From NCBI GenBank assembly GCA_902576785.1, contig CACGWC010000006.1, forward strand, positions 19,002 through 83,001: a stretch of DNA of 64,000 bases. The letters are read 5' to 3'. This DNA is from an uncultured Pelagibacteraceae bacterium (GTDB lineage: Bacteria; Pseudomonadota; Alphaproteobacteria; Pelagibacterales; Pelagibacteraceae). Position 1 is the stretch's first letter; every line of letters begins with the position of its first letter. Shown here piece after piece: positions 1 through 8,995 of this stretch. Below the pieces are notes generated by a model that had not been told where the DNA came from, ran no database searches, and saw only the letters and a program-made list of their open reading frames with translations. Both the position numbers and the translations under genes were made by a program.

Positions 1-203
1 CTTAGCCACAAAACATCATAGTTTTCATTTGATGAACTGGTATTTGACTCAGAAGGTAAAATAATAGATAGAATTTTACCCACTTTGGTAAAAAATTCTT
101 TATTTTTTCCCCTGATATTAATTTTAATTTTTTCTTCAGATAAATTAATATCGATATTGTTTTTATTAATATTCGAAATATTTGGATGTAAAATGTCAAG
201 CAT
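1..203 (-). CDS. soxG: Sarcosine oxidase gamma subunit, N-terminal part (cut by window edge)
   Basis: This is the fourth gene of the sarcosine oxidase operon. Only the first 67 codons are present; the gene runs off the left edge. The ATG (complement of 201-203) overlaps the soxA stop by a few bases, which is typical translational coupling. In this frame the protein begins MLDILHPN and reaches LSIILPSESN and YDVLWL, which resembles the region of SoxG before its conserved LWLGPDEW-like motif. A reading frame at 2-199 that starts with TTG is an out-of-phase shadow. The gamma subunit belongs to the heterotetramer that oxidises sarcosine to glycine. The assignment rests mainly on operon position and the short motif. 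Confidence 0.8.
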   Translation of the reverse strand, partial: MLDILHPNISNINKNNIDINLSEEKIKINIRGKNKEFFTKVGKILSIILPSESNTSSSNENYDVLWL

Positions 204-3198
204 TTAGTCTTTTATTCTCCTTGTCTAAAAAAATTGTGTCAGAAACGGTCACATTAATGTTTTTGTTTTCCATTGGAATAATTAACTTTTGACCCTTCAT
301 TGTTTTACCACTTCTAACTACAGCCAAGGCAATTGATTTATTTAGGTTTGGACTAAAATAGCTTGAAGTTACATGTCCTAGCATATCTATAGGCTTTGAT
401 TTAATGTCTGAAACAATTTGAGCACCTTCTTCCAAAATTTCTTTTGGATCATCTGTAAGTAGTCCTACCAATTGCTTTCTATCTTCTCTAATAGTATCAC
501 TTCTATATAAAGATCTTTTACCAATGAAGTCATATTTCTTTTTACTTACAATCCAATCCATCTGTAAGTCTGAAGGAGTCATTGTGCCGTCTGTATCTTG
601 TCCAACAATAATGAAACCTTTTTCAGCTCTGAGTAGGTGCATTGTTTCAGTACCATAAGGTGTCAAATTAAACTCTTTCCCAGCTTCTATACACATTTTC
701 CATAATGAATTTCCATATTTCGACTCTATGTTAATTTCATAGCTTAGTTCACCCGTAAAACTTATTCTCATTATTCTACAATTTATATTTTCAAGTTTAT
801 CTTCTTTAAATGACATATGAGGAAAGTTTTCATCACTTAAATCTAAATTTGGAAAAAGTTTGTTAAGAATTTTTTTTGAATTTGGACCACAAATACTTGC
901 TGTAGAATAATGATCTGTCACTGATGTTAAATAAACATCTAACTCTGGCCACTCCGTTTGTAAATAATCCTCAAGTTTGCTTAATACATTTGCGGCTCCC
1001 CCAGTAGTAGTTGTCATAAGATAATGATTTTCAGATATTCTTGTAGTAACTCCGTCGTCATAAACCATACCATCCTCGTTTAACATAAGTCCGTATCTAC
1101 ATTTTCCGATTGCAAGTTTTGACCAAGCATTTGTGTAAACTCGATTTAAAAATTCTGATGCATCTGTTCCTTGGATATCAATTTTTCCTAGAGTTGATGC
1201 GTCTAAGATACCTGCACTGTCACGTGCCGCTTTACTTTCTCTTTGAACAGCATCATGCATATTTTCTCCATTTTTTGCATAGTACCAGGGTCTTTTCCAC
1301 TGACCAACATTTTCAAATTCTGCATTATTTTCTACATGCCATTCATGCATGGATGTTTTTCTTACTACTTCAAAAAATTTTCCAACATTTCTCCCAACTA
1401 GTGTTCCGAAAGTTAATGGTGTGAATGGAGGCCTAAATGTAGTTGTTCCCAATGTACCCATTTTTACACCAGCTGTATCAGCTATAATCCCAAGTGCGTG
1501 CATATTAGATAACTTTCCCTGATCTGTTGCCATACCAGTCGTTGTATATCTTTTTACATGTTCAATTGATCTAAAGCCTTCTTTTAAGGCTAATTTAATA
1601 TCTTTTGCAGTTGAGTCGTTTTGAAAATCTATAAAGCATTTTGTTTTACCTAAAGGTATTTTATTTGGTAAAAGCCATATATTTCTTTTATCATTTTCTT
1701 TAGAGCAAATTATATTTGTTTCTTGGTAATCTTGATTATCTATATCTAAGAATTTATTAATTTTATTGACTGTTTTATCTATAATATTTTCTAAATCAAA
1801 ATCTCCATTGCATGAACCAACAGAAATTTGATCCTCACTTTTTTCTTTTGGTAAGAATACTTGGTCTTCATCTCTAAAATCTAATTTACCTCCAGATTGA
1901 GTATGCATATGCACCATAGGTGTCCATCCACCACTCATTCCTAAACAGTCACAACTTAATCTAATTTTATTGCCTACAGTAGTATTTCCATCTTCTGATA
2001 GTTTCATGATTTCTAATGAATTTATTTTTCTGTATCCAAAAGTATTTGTTACTACATGATTAAAGTAGATTTTTATTCCTAGACTTTCTGCTTGTTTGAT
2101 TAATTCAGAGCTAGCAGATTTCCTTAAATCAACAATTATATTCTTTATACCTTTTTTATGAAGTGAAATTGAAGTTTCGTATGCACTATCATTATTTGTA
2201 AATAATATTATATTTTCTCCACAGGTAACACCGTAATAATCCAAATATTTGTTTATAGAATTAGATAATAATATTCCTGGTCTATCATTATTGTTGAATA
2301 CAAGTGGTCTTTCAATTGATCCAGTTGCAATTACAACTTTCTTTGCTCTTATTTTCCATAATCGTTGTCTAATCTTATTTTTCTTTTTTTCCTCTGGTAA
2401 ATGATCTGTTAAATTTTCTTTAGCTAAAAGAAAATTGTATCCATGATAAGCTGCAATACTTGTTCTTGTCTTAATTGTTAAATTACTTAGTTTTTTAATT
2501 TCTTGAATTTCATTTTTTAACCATTCACTTGATAATTTATCATCAATCTTAATATTTTCATTATTTTGATAAATTGTAGAACCACCTAGTATTTTTTTGT
2601 CATCTACTAATAAAGTTTTTAAATTATTTTTTGCAGCCATTTTTGCAGCAATAATACCTGAAACTCCACCACCGATTACCAATACATCGTAGTGAACATG
2701 TTTGTGATCATATATATCAGGATCTGGTTCTGTAGGAGATTTTCCTAAACCTGCAGATAATCGTATTAATGGTTCATATACTTTTTTCCAAAAACTCTTT
2801 GGCCACATAAATGTTTTATAATAAAAGCCAGCAGGAATTAACGGTGATATAAAGTTATTAATTCCCCCAATATCAAATTTTACGTTAGGCCAGCAATTTT
2901 GAGAACTTGCTTCTAATCCTTCATACAATTCTAACTCAGTTGCTCTTACATTTGGTTCAGTTAAGTCTTTTTTACTACCAATTTGACAAATTGCATTAGG
3001 TTCTTCTGCTCCACAAGAAACTATGCCTCTTGGTCTGTGATATTTAAAACTTCTACCGACTAAATGGATACCATTTGCTAAAAGTGCTGACGCTAAGGTA
3101 TCACCTTCATATCCAAAATAAGTCTTACCATCATATTTAAATGAAACTCTTTTAGTTTCATCAATATATTCAGTTTTATGTATTCTATAATTGGGCAT
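196..3198 (-). CDS. soxA: Sarcosine oxidase alpha subunit
   Basis: Large subunit (1000 residues, usual family length) of heterotetrameric sarcosine oxidase, a cytoplasmic enzyme that demethylates sarcosine to glycine and passes the one-carbon unit to tetrahydrofolate. Residues about 15-90 form the N-terminal ferredoxin-like domain (FGYEGDTLASALLANG, then FKYHRPRGIVSCG). A Rossmann NAD(H)-binding motif, DVLVIGGGVSG, lies at 171-181. The last ~370 residues match the GcvT/aminomethyltransferase fold that binds folate (for example STLGKIDIQG and LLRAEKGF). Its ATG overlaps the soxD stop by one base. With glyA in the same window, this supports use of methylated glycines as a glycine and one-carbon source. 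Confidence 0.95.
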   Translation of the reverse strand: MPNYRIHKTEYIDETKRVSFKYDGKTYFGYEGDTLASALLANGIHLVGRSFKYHRPRGIVSCGAEEPNAICQIGSKKDLTEPNVRATELELYEGLEASSQNCWPNVKFDIGGINNFISPLIPAGFYYKTFMWPKSFWKKVYEPLIRLSAGLGKSPTEPDPDIYDHKHVHYDVLVIGGGVSGIIAAKMAAKNNLKTLLVDDKKILGGSTIYQNNENIKIDDKLSSEWLKNEIQEIKKLSNLTIKTRTSIAAYHGYNFLLAKENLTDHLPEEKKKNKIRQRLWKIRAKKVVIATGSIERPLVFNNNDRPGILLSNSINKYLDYYGVTCGENIILFTNNDSAYETSISLHKKGIKNIIVDLRKSASSELIKQAESLGIKIYFNHVVTNTFGYRKINSLEIMKLSEDGNTTVGNKIRLSCDCLGMSGGWTPMVHMHTQSGGKLDFRDEDQVFLPKEKSEDQISVGSCNGDFDLENIIDKTVNKINKFLDIDNQDYQETNIICSKENDKRNIWLLPNKIPLGKTKCFIDFQNDSTAKDIKLALKEGFRSIEHVKRYTTTGMATDQGKLSNMHALGIIADTAGVKMGTLGTTTFRPPFTPLTFGTLVGRNVGKFFEVVRKTSMHEWHVENNAEFENVGQWKRPWYYAKNGENMHDAVQRESKAARDSAGILDASTLGKIDIQGTDASEFLNRVYTNAWSKLAIGKCRYGLMLNEDGMVYDDGVTTRISENHYLMTTTTGGAANVLSKLEDYLQTEWPELDVYLTSVTDHYSTASICGPNSKKILNKLFPNLDLSDENFPHMSFKEDKLENINCRIMRISFTGELSYEINIESKYGNSLWKMCIEAGKEFNLTPYGTETMHLLRAEKGFIIVGQDTDGTMTPSDLQMDWIVSKKKYDFIGKRSLYRSDTIREDRKQLVGLLTDDPKEILEEGAQIVSDIKSKPIDMLGHVTSSYFSPNLNKSIALAVVRSGKTMKGQKLIIPMENKNINVTVSDTIFLDKENKRLNA

Positions 3199-3479
3199 TA
3201 CTTATAATTTACAGGAGGTTTTTCACCCATTTTATAAACAGATAATATTTTATCATTAGATGTATCTCTAACAACGTTGAACCATTTCCTACATCCGTGA
3301 ACATGATTCCATCTTTCAAATTGAATACCTTTAATATTTTTTCTCATAAATAGATATTCCGCCCATTCATCATCGCTAAGTTCAGTTGGTTGTTTTGGTC
3401 TAACTATATGAGCTTCGCCACCTGAAGAAAATTCACTTTGATCTCTCTCTCCACAAAATGGACAATTAATTAAAAACAT
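3198..3479 (-). CDS. soxD: Sarcosine oxidase delta subunit
   Basis: Small 93-residue subunit of sarcosine oxidase. It starts MFLINCPFCGERD, with the Cys-x2-Cys half of the zinc site, and carries a later histidine/cysteine half in HVHGCRKWFNVVRD, as the family does. In known enzymes the delta subunit binds zinc and sits on alpha. The RPKQPTELSDDEWAEYLFMR segment is characteristic of the family. The gene lies two bases from soxB and overlaps soxA by one base. Confidence 0.95.
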   Translation of the reverse strand: MFLINCPFCGERDQSEFSSGGEAHIVRPKQPTELSDDEWAEYLFMRKNIKGIQFERWNHVHGCRKWFNVVRDTSNDKILSVYKMGEKPPVNYK

Positions 3480-3481
3480 TA

Positions 3482-4735
3482 TTAATGTGCAACTGCTGCA
3501 GCACCATGTTCATCAACAAGATCACCGCTTACAAATCTATTTAAATTAAATGCTGCATTTAATTTATGTGGCTCATCATTTGCGATTGTATGAGCGAATA
3601 AATCTCCCGATCCTGGAGTAGCTTTAAAACCACCGGTACCCCAACCACAATTAAAATATAAACCTTTTATATTAGTTTTACTTATAATAGGGCTTGCATC
3701 TGGACATATATCAACAATTCCTCCCCATTGTCTTAACATCTTCATTCTACTAAAAATAGGGTAGAGTTCTAAAATAGCCTTTAAAGTTTCTTCAACAATA
3801 TTATGACTACCTCTTTGAGTGTATGAAACATATGAATCTGTTCCCGCACCTATAACTAATTCGCCTTTATCCGATTGACTTACATAAGCATGAACTGCAT
3901 TTGACATTACAACAGTATCAATAATTGGTTTTACTGGTTCTGAAACTAACGCTTGTAATGGTTTGCTTTCAAGAGGCAGTTTTAATCCAGCCATATTTGC
4001 AATTACACTTGAGTGACCTGCAGCAGCAACTCCAATTTTATTAGTTTTTATAAATCCTTTAGTTGTTTCTAATCCTTCAACTTTATCACCATTTCTTTTT
4101 ATTCCTTTAACTTCACAGTTTTGAATTATATCAACACCCATATCGCTTGCGCCTCTTGCATAACCCCAGGCAACAGCATCATGTCTTGCTGTTCCTGCTC
4201 TTCTTTGTAATGTTCCGCCCAAAACTGGGTATCTGATATCAGGTGATGTATTTATAATTGGGCAAAATTTTTTAACTTCCTCAGTATTTAACCAAACAGC
4301 GTCAATTCCGTTTAGTCTATTAGCATGTGTTCTTCTTTTTAAATCTCTTACATCTTGAAGATTGTGAGCTAAATTCATTACACCTCTTTGACTGAACATC
4401 ACATTGTAGTTTAGCTCTTGAGATAAATTTTCCCATAGTTTAAGCGCATGATCGTATAAACCAGCACTAGCATCCCATAAATAATTTGATCTAATGATTG
4501 TAGTGTTACGCCCTGTATTTCCACCACCAATCCAACCTTTTTCTAAAACTGCAATATTTTTTAAATTATGTTTCTTTGCCAAATAATAAGCAGTAGCTAA
4601 ACCGTGTCCGCCACCACCCACAATAATAGCATCGTATTCTTTTTTTGGCTCTGGATTTCCCCAAGCTTGTTGCCAATTCTCATGCTGTGATAAAGCATTT
4701 TTTATAAGAGAGAATACTGAATATTTGTTTTTCAT
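3482..4735 (-). CDS. soxB: Sarcosine oxidase beta subunit
   Basis: 417-residue FAD/FMN subunit that holds the catalytic flavin site for sarcosine oxidation. A dinucleotide-binding motif, [16 protein letters not shown], lies at 35-50. His185 in [12 protein letters not shown] is at about the position of the histidine that covalently binds FMN in characterised heterotetrameric enzymes. The C-terminal [14 protein letters not shown] segment matches the family's flavin-contacting motif. It is the first gene of soxBDAG. The 64-base gap to tRNA-Ser contains a long palindrome that could be an operator. Confidence 0.95.
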   Translation of the reverse strand: MKNKYSVFSLIKNALSQHENWQQAWGNPEPKKEYDAIIVGGGGHGLATAYYLAKKHNLKNIAVLEKGWIGGGNTGRNTTIIRSNYLWDASAGLYDHALKLWENLSQELNYNVMFSQRGVMNLAHNLQDVRDLKRRTHANRLNGIDAVWLNTEEVKKFCPIINTSPDIRYPVLGGTLQRRAGTARHDAVAWGYARGASDMGVDIIQNCEVKGIKRNGDKVEGLETTKGFIKTNKIGVAAAGHSSVIANMAGLKLPLESKPLQALVSEPVKPIIDTVVMSNAVHAYVSQSDKGELVIGAGTDSYVSYTQRGSHNIVEETLKAILELYPIFSRMKMLRQWGGIVDICPDASPIISKTNIKGLYFNCGWGTGGFKATPGSGDLFAHTIANDEPHKLNAAFNLNRFVSGDLVDEHGAAAVAH

Positions 4736-4750
4736 ATTTTGGAGAAATTA

Positions 4751-4783
4751 CTTGAATATGATTGAATATTCAATGATTTCAAG
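4751..4783. promoter_or_regulatory. Long imperfect palindrome upstream of soxB (operator candidate)
   Basis: The arms CTTGAA...TTCAAG flank a perfect 12-base core palindrome, TTGAATATTCAA, at 4762-4773. The element starts 16 bases upstream of the soxB start codon, inside the only gap before the sox operon. It is compatible with a dimeric repressor or activator site, or with an RNA hairpin close to the ribosome binding site. The sequence shows the symmetry; a regulatory role is inference, and no regulator gene lies beside it. Confidence 0.55.
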
Positions 4784-4799
4784 TTACACATATTATCGT

Positions 4800-4894
4800 G
4801 GAAGGATGGGTGAGCTGGTTTAAACCAGCGGTTTGCTAAACCGCCGTACGCTTGAAAAGGTGTACCGAGGGTTCGAATCCCTCTCCTTCCGCCA
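4800..4894 (+). tRNA. tRNA-Ser(GCT)
   Basis: Acceptor stem GGAAGGA pairs with TCCTTCC, followed by discriminator G and an encoded CCA at 4892-4894. The anticodon loop reads TTGCTAA, giving anticodon GCT for serine AGC/AGU codons. A long variable arm (CGTACGCTTGAAAAGGTGTACC) is present, as expected for tRNA-Ser, and the T-loop is GGTTCGAATCC. The CCA directly abuts the stop codon of the convergent lytic transglycosylase gene. Confidence 0.97.
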
Positions 4895-7096
4895 TTAATA
4901 GAGCGGATTATTTCTAAAAAAATCTTTTAAAAATATTGGTTTTTGAGACAAAATGTATCTATAAACATTGTAGTTCTCCATAACCCTCTGAACATAGTTT
5001 CTGGTCTCTTTAAACTTAATAAGCTCTACCCAATCAACATAATCGATTTGTTTCTTTTGAGGATCTTTATTTATTTTTTTCCAATACTTCACTCTTTTTG
5101 GTCCTGCATTATATGCTGCTACAGCGAAAGGGTAGGATCCATCATAATCAAGAATTAAACCTGCGATATAAAAAGATCCTAAATTTATATTATACTCAGG
5201 ACTTGTTGTTAAACGAGATTTTGAATAAGAAACTTTTGCCTGCTTAGCAACTGTCTTTGCGGTATAAGGCATCAACTGCATTAAGCCTTGTGCTCCAACT
5301 CTACTTCTTGCAGATATATCAAACTCACTTTCTTGTCTTATAATAGATAATATTAAAGCTTGTTCTGGTATTTTTCTTGATCCAACTTTATTTGGAGTGC
5401 TTATTACTGGATAATTATATTTGTTATGAAACCTTTTTTGATAAGATGCTATTTTAGAAACCTGAATAGCAAAATCAAATCTAGAGATGTCAGTTGCTAG
5501 TTTTGCTGCCAATATTTCACTCCCTGCTGAAACATTGTCATTAGCTAGAAATCTTAAAATATGTTTCGTATATTTATCTTTTTTTACTTCATCTAATAAA
5601 TGTACTATTGCGACTAATTTATTTTTGTAAAAACTTTCAGCATAATTTTTATCAACTTGAGTACTTTCTTTAAGTTCAAAAGTTTTATTTGGATATATTT
5701 TCATATGAGATAATTGACCATAATAGGTTGTTAGATATTTTGAACCTTCTTTAAACCATTTATCTGCTTCCTCCTTATTATTTAGTGCTAAATTCGCTTT
5801 TCCAAGCCAATAAGCACCTCTTGATAAACTAATTGGATATCCAACATTATTATAAAATTTAGTAAAATGACTTTTTGCTAAAATTGGGTCTTTTAAGAAA
5901 CTTAAAGCAATCCATCCACTCATCCATTCAGCTTCAGCTAATTCGGCACCCTCTGATAGACCATGTTTACTTGTAATTTTATAAGCTTGCTCATATCTTT
6001 TCTTATAAATAAGTGATCTTGCAATTATTGATCTTTCAACCCACCATTTATCTGGGCGAACCATATAGTCTTTATTATTTTTGATACTTAATAAAATTTC
6101 TAAAGAACTATCAACTCTTCCTCTTTTCCTTCTCCATTTGAGTCTATCATAATTTAAACCTGCATCCCTTTTTAAACTTGCGGGCACATTCGATATAGCG
6201 CTATCAACACCATAAGATCTGCTCATTAACAGTTGCCTTGCTGTATATAAAAGTTGATAATCTTTAGGTAGATATCTTAACATTCTTTTAAGGTCCCAAT
6301 ATTTATTCTCCCAAGCTAAATAATCAGCTCTTTTAATATAATCACTACTGTTCAAATATTTTTTAAATTTCTTTCTAAAAAAAATAAGATCATTTTTACT
6401 TAAATCAGCTGTAATAAATCCTTCTTTTATTAAATTTATAGCTGTCTCTTTATTTTTTGATAACAAAGCATCGCCTAGCATCATTTTTCCAAATCCACTT
6501 AAAGGAGGGTGCTTATCGAACCACTGTATAATTTCATTTTTAGTATGATTTTTAGAATTTATTTTATGCTCTCCTAAGTAACGAACTCTATCTATTCTTG
6601 GATAATCTTTTACTCTTTCGATAAACTGTTTATATTCTGTAAAAGTAGCCCTGTTACCGGTTGTAAGTAGATGTCTCCATTGAATAAAATCATAAATAGA
6701 TTTTGCTCTTGCTTTACTTGCGGCTTTTTTCGCATCCTTCCAATTACTTTTCTCCATAAATGAAATAGCTTGTTTTGCATATTTCAAATCTCTATCGCTA
6801 TAAAATTTTTGTTTTTTAATCTTTCTTAATTTTTCTTTAACTATTAGAGGCTTATTTTTTGGAATTATTACACCATCAATTTTCTTAAATATCTCTGTGG
6901 TAGTAATTTTTATTTCCTTTTGAATTTCATCTTCTTTTTCAGATGGTTTTGGTAAAGGAATGATTTCAACTATTTTTTTTGTTGTATTTTTTTCATTTAA
7001 ATCTGGTTTTTTAATAGGAAGTATATTTTCATTTGAAAAAGCAGATTGAAACGACAAGAAAAAAAGGATAATTGTTGTTAATAATTTTAAATACAT
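4895..7096 (-). CDS. Soluble lytic murein transglycosylase (Slt family)
   Basis: Periplasmic enzyme that cleaves peptidoglycan glycan strands to 1,6-anhydromuramyl ends. The 733-residue protein starts with a signal peptide (hydrophobic 5-20, ending near FSN). A proline- and lysine-rich segment follows at 25-95, then a long alpha-helical superhelix domain. The catalytic C-terminal GH23 domain has the glutamate in IIRQESEFD, then GAQGLMQLMP and FAVAAYNAGPKRV. The order matches Slt70-type enzymes, with a longer low-complexity N-terminus. It is convergent with tRNA-Ser and divergent from dapA. Confidence 0.92.
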   Translation of the reverse strand: MYLKLLTTIILFFLSFQSAFSNENILPIKKPDLNEKNTTKKIVEIIPLPKPSEKEDEIQKEIKITTTEIFKKIDGVIIPKNKPLIVKEKLRKIKKQKFYSDRDLKYAKQAISFMEKSNWKDAKKAASKARAKSIYDFIQWRHLLTTGNRATFTEYKQFIERVKDYPRIDRVRYLGEHKINSKNHTKNEIIQWFDKHPPLSGFGKMMLGDALLSKNKETAINLIKEGFITADLSKNDLIFFRKKFKKYLNSSDYIKRADYLAWENKYWDLKRMLRYLPKDYQLLYTARQLLMSRSYGVDSAISNVPASLKRDAGLNYDRLKWRRKRGRVDSSLEILLSIKNNKDYMVRPDKWWVERSIIARSLIYKKRYEQAYKITSKHGLSEGAELAEAEWMSGWIALSFLKDPILAKSHFTKFYNNVGYPISLSRGAYWLGKANLALNNKEEADKWFKEGSKYLTTYYGQLSHMKIYPNKTFELKESTQVDKNYAESFYKNKLVAIVHLLDEVKKDKYTKHILRFLANDNVSAGSEILAAKLATDISRFDFAIQVSKIASYQKRFHNKYNYPVISTPNKVGSRKIPEQALILSIIRQESEFDISARSRVGAQGLMQLMPYTAKTVAKQAKVSYSKSRLTTSPEYNINLGSFYIAGLILDYDGSYPFAVAAYNAGPKRVKYWKKINKDPQKKQIDYVDWVELIKFKETRNYVQRVMENYNVYRYILSQKPIFLKDFFRNNPLY

Positions 7097-7131
7097 TTTA
7101 TTAAATCAAACAACTTATGTTATAAATAATT

Positions 7132-8019
7132 ATGTTTAAAGGATCAAATGTAGCATTAATTACACCGTTTAAAGACAACAAGCTTGACGAAGAAAGTTAC
7201 ATAAAAATAATAAATCATCATCTGGAAAATGGAACAAATGGGTTAGTTCCAGTTGGAACAACAGGTGAGTCACCAACATTATCACATGATGAACATGAGA
7301 GAACAATTGAATTATGTATAAAAGAAGCTACCGGTAAACTTCCCATAATAGCTGGCACTGGATCGAATTCTACAGAAGAAGCTGTATCATTAACTAAACA
7401 CGCTGAAAAAGCTGGTGCAGATGGTGCTTTAGTTGTTACACCATATTATAATAAACCTACTCAAGAAGGATTATATCAACATTATAAATCAATCAATGAT
7501 AACTGTGGAATTCCAATTATAATTTATAATATTCCAAGCCGTTCAGTAATCGATATGAGTGTTGAAACAATGGCTAGATTATATGAACTAAAAAATATAG
7601 TTGGAGTTAAAGATGCAACTGGTGATCTAAATCGTGTTGATCAACAAAAAGAAAAAATGGGTAATGATTTCATTCAACTTACTGGAAACGATGATAATGC
7701 TTTTGAATTTAATAAACGAGGAGGTGTTGGAACAATTAGTGTTACAGCAAACGTAGCTCCTAAATTATGTTCTGAATTTCAAAAATTATCAAAATCTTCA
7801 AATGAGGATGATTTAAAAAAGGCTCAACAGCTTGATGATATGTTGCAACCGTTGCATAAAAATTTATTTATAGAAAGCAATCCTTCACCAGTTAAGTATG
7901 CTGCTAAATTACTTGGTCTATGTGATGACACTGTAAGATTACCTTTGGTAAAAATAACTGAAAATACAAAAAAGGAAGTCGAGAAAGCATTGAAAGTAGC
8001 AAAACTTATTGATGAGTGA
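7132..8019 (+). CDS. dapA: 4-hydroxy-tetrahydrodipicolinate synthase
   Basis: Condenses pyruvate with aspartate semialdehyde in lysine and diaminopimelate synthesis. The 295-residue length is normal for the family. The substrate-binding motif [12 protein letters not shown] lies at 39-50, the catalytic-triad tyrosine is Tyr132 in IYNIPSRS, and the Schiff-base lysine is Lys160 in GVKDATGD. The AT-rich leader is only 35 bases and is shared with the divergent slt gene. The gene heads a long co-directional run with overlapping ends. Confidence 0.97.
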   Translation: MFKGSNVALITPFKDNKLDEESYIKIINHHLENGTNGLVPVGTTGESPTLSHDEHERTIELCIKEATGKLPIIAGTGSNSTEEAVSLTKHAEKAGADGALVVTPYYNKPTQEGLYQHYKSINDNCGIPIIIYNIPSRSVIDMSVETMARLYELKNIVGVKDATGDLNRVDQQKEKMGNDFIQLTGNDDNAFEFNKRGGVGTISVTANVAPKLCSEFQKLSKSSNEDDLKKAQQLDDMLQPLHKNLFIESNPSPVKYAAKLLGLCDDTVRLPLVKITENTKKEVEKALKVAKLIDE

Positions 8020-8482
8020 TAAATCTACATCTGGCATCAAGATCATTACAATAAATCGAAAAGCATCTTTTAATTTTTTCTTTAAGGAAATCTTAGAAGC
8101 AGGAATTGTACTAAAAGGTTCTGAAATAAAATCTGTAAGGGATGGAAAAATAAATATTGCAGAGTCATACGCAGTAGAAAAAGAAGGAGAAATTTTTTTA
8201 ATTAATTCACATATACCCATATATAAACAAGCCAGTTATTCAAATCACAATCCTTATTCAGAAAGAAAATTATTATTTAACAAAAGGGAAATTAACAAAC
8301 TAATTGGTAAAATGAACGAGGATGGTCTAACTTTAGTTCCAACTAAAATGTATTTTAAAAAAGGTAAAGCTAAAGTTGAAATAGCAGTTGCAAAGGGCAA
8401 AAAACAATTCGATAAACGACAAACCAAAAAAACTAAAGATTGGAACCGTGAAAAAGCAAGATATTTCAGACGCTCAAGTTAA
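8012..8482 (+). CDS. smpB: SsrA-binding protein SmpB
   Basis: Partner of tmRNA in ribosome rescue. The family fold is visible: [30 protein letters not shown] near the N-terminus, then the [11 protein letters not shown] segment, and a basic C-terminal tail ending [14 protein letters not shown]. The ATG at 8012 is preferred over an adjacent TTG at 8009. The start overlaps the end of dapA by 8 bases and the end overlaps folK. No tmRNA gene was recognised in the window. Confidence 0.95.
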   Translation: MSDKSTSGIKIITINRKASFNFFFKEILEAGIVLKGSEIKSVRDGKINIAESYAVEKEGEIFLINSHIPIYKQASYSNHNPYSERKLLFNKREINKLIGKMNEDGLTLVPTKMYFKKGKAKVEIAVAKGKKQFDKRQTKKTKDWNREKARYFRRSS

Positions 8483-8975
8483 AAATGTATATCTATCAAT
8501 AGGTTCTAATTTAGGAAATAGAATACATTTCTTGGAAAAATCTAAATATTTATTGGAAACTCATGATATTAAAATTATCAAAACATCTAGTTATTATGAG
8601 ACTGAGTCATGGCCAGATCCTAGTTTTCCAAAATTTATTAATGCTGTATTGCTGATAAAAACAAAATTAAATCAATTTGAGCTGTTTAAAATAATTAAGT
8701 CTATAGAAAAAAAATTAGGCAGAAAAATAGCTCCTAAAAATCATCCAAGAAATTGTGATATTGATATATTAGATTTTAATGGAAAGATTACTAAATCAAA
8801 TAACAAATTGATTAATTTAGAGATCCCACATCCAAGAATGCATAATAGAAACTTTGTACTTATGCCACTGTTTGAAATATGCAAAAATTGGTCTCACCCA
8901 AAATTAAAAAAAAATATAGTAAAACTCTTAACTTCTTTAAAAAAAAATAACTTAAGAAGTATTAAAGTTATCTAA
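8448..8975 (+). CDS. folK: 2-amino-4-hydroxy-6-hydroxymethyldihydropteridine pyrophosphokinase
   Basis: Transfers pyrophosphate from ATP to 6-hydroxymethyl-dihydropterin in folate synthesis. The motifs are [12 protein letters not shown] near the start, SSYYETE, and the metal/pterin site [20 protein letters not shown] followed by [13 protein letters not shown]. The frame is open further upstream inside smpB. I prefer the GTG at 8448 because it places the conserved motif close to the N-terminus, with a 35-base overlap of smpB. The start choice is uncertain. Confidence 0.9.
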   Translation: MKKQDISDAQVKNVYLSIGSNLGNRIHFLEKSKYLLETHDIKIIKTSSYYETESWPDPSFPKFINAVLLIKTKLNQFELFKIIKSIEKKLGRKIAPKNHPRNCDIDILDFNGKITKSNNKLINLEIPHPRMHNRNFVLMPLFEICKNWSHPKLKKNIVKLLTSLKKNNLRSIKVI

Positions 8976-8995
8976 ATAAGTGATATAATAAATTG

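Noticed and set aside
2..199. Open frame on the minus strand starting with TTG
   Set aside because: It is one phase off soxG, has no family resemblance and overlaps the better-supported soxG frame starting at 203.
1110..1424. 104-residue plus-strand frame inside soxA
   Set aside because: Antisense shadow of a well-conserved coding region; histidine/phenylalanine-rich composition typical of such shadows.
4736..4799. Glycine riboswitch in front of the sox operon
   Set aside because: The gap is only 64 bases, too short for an aptamer, and holds a palindrome instead.
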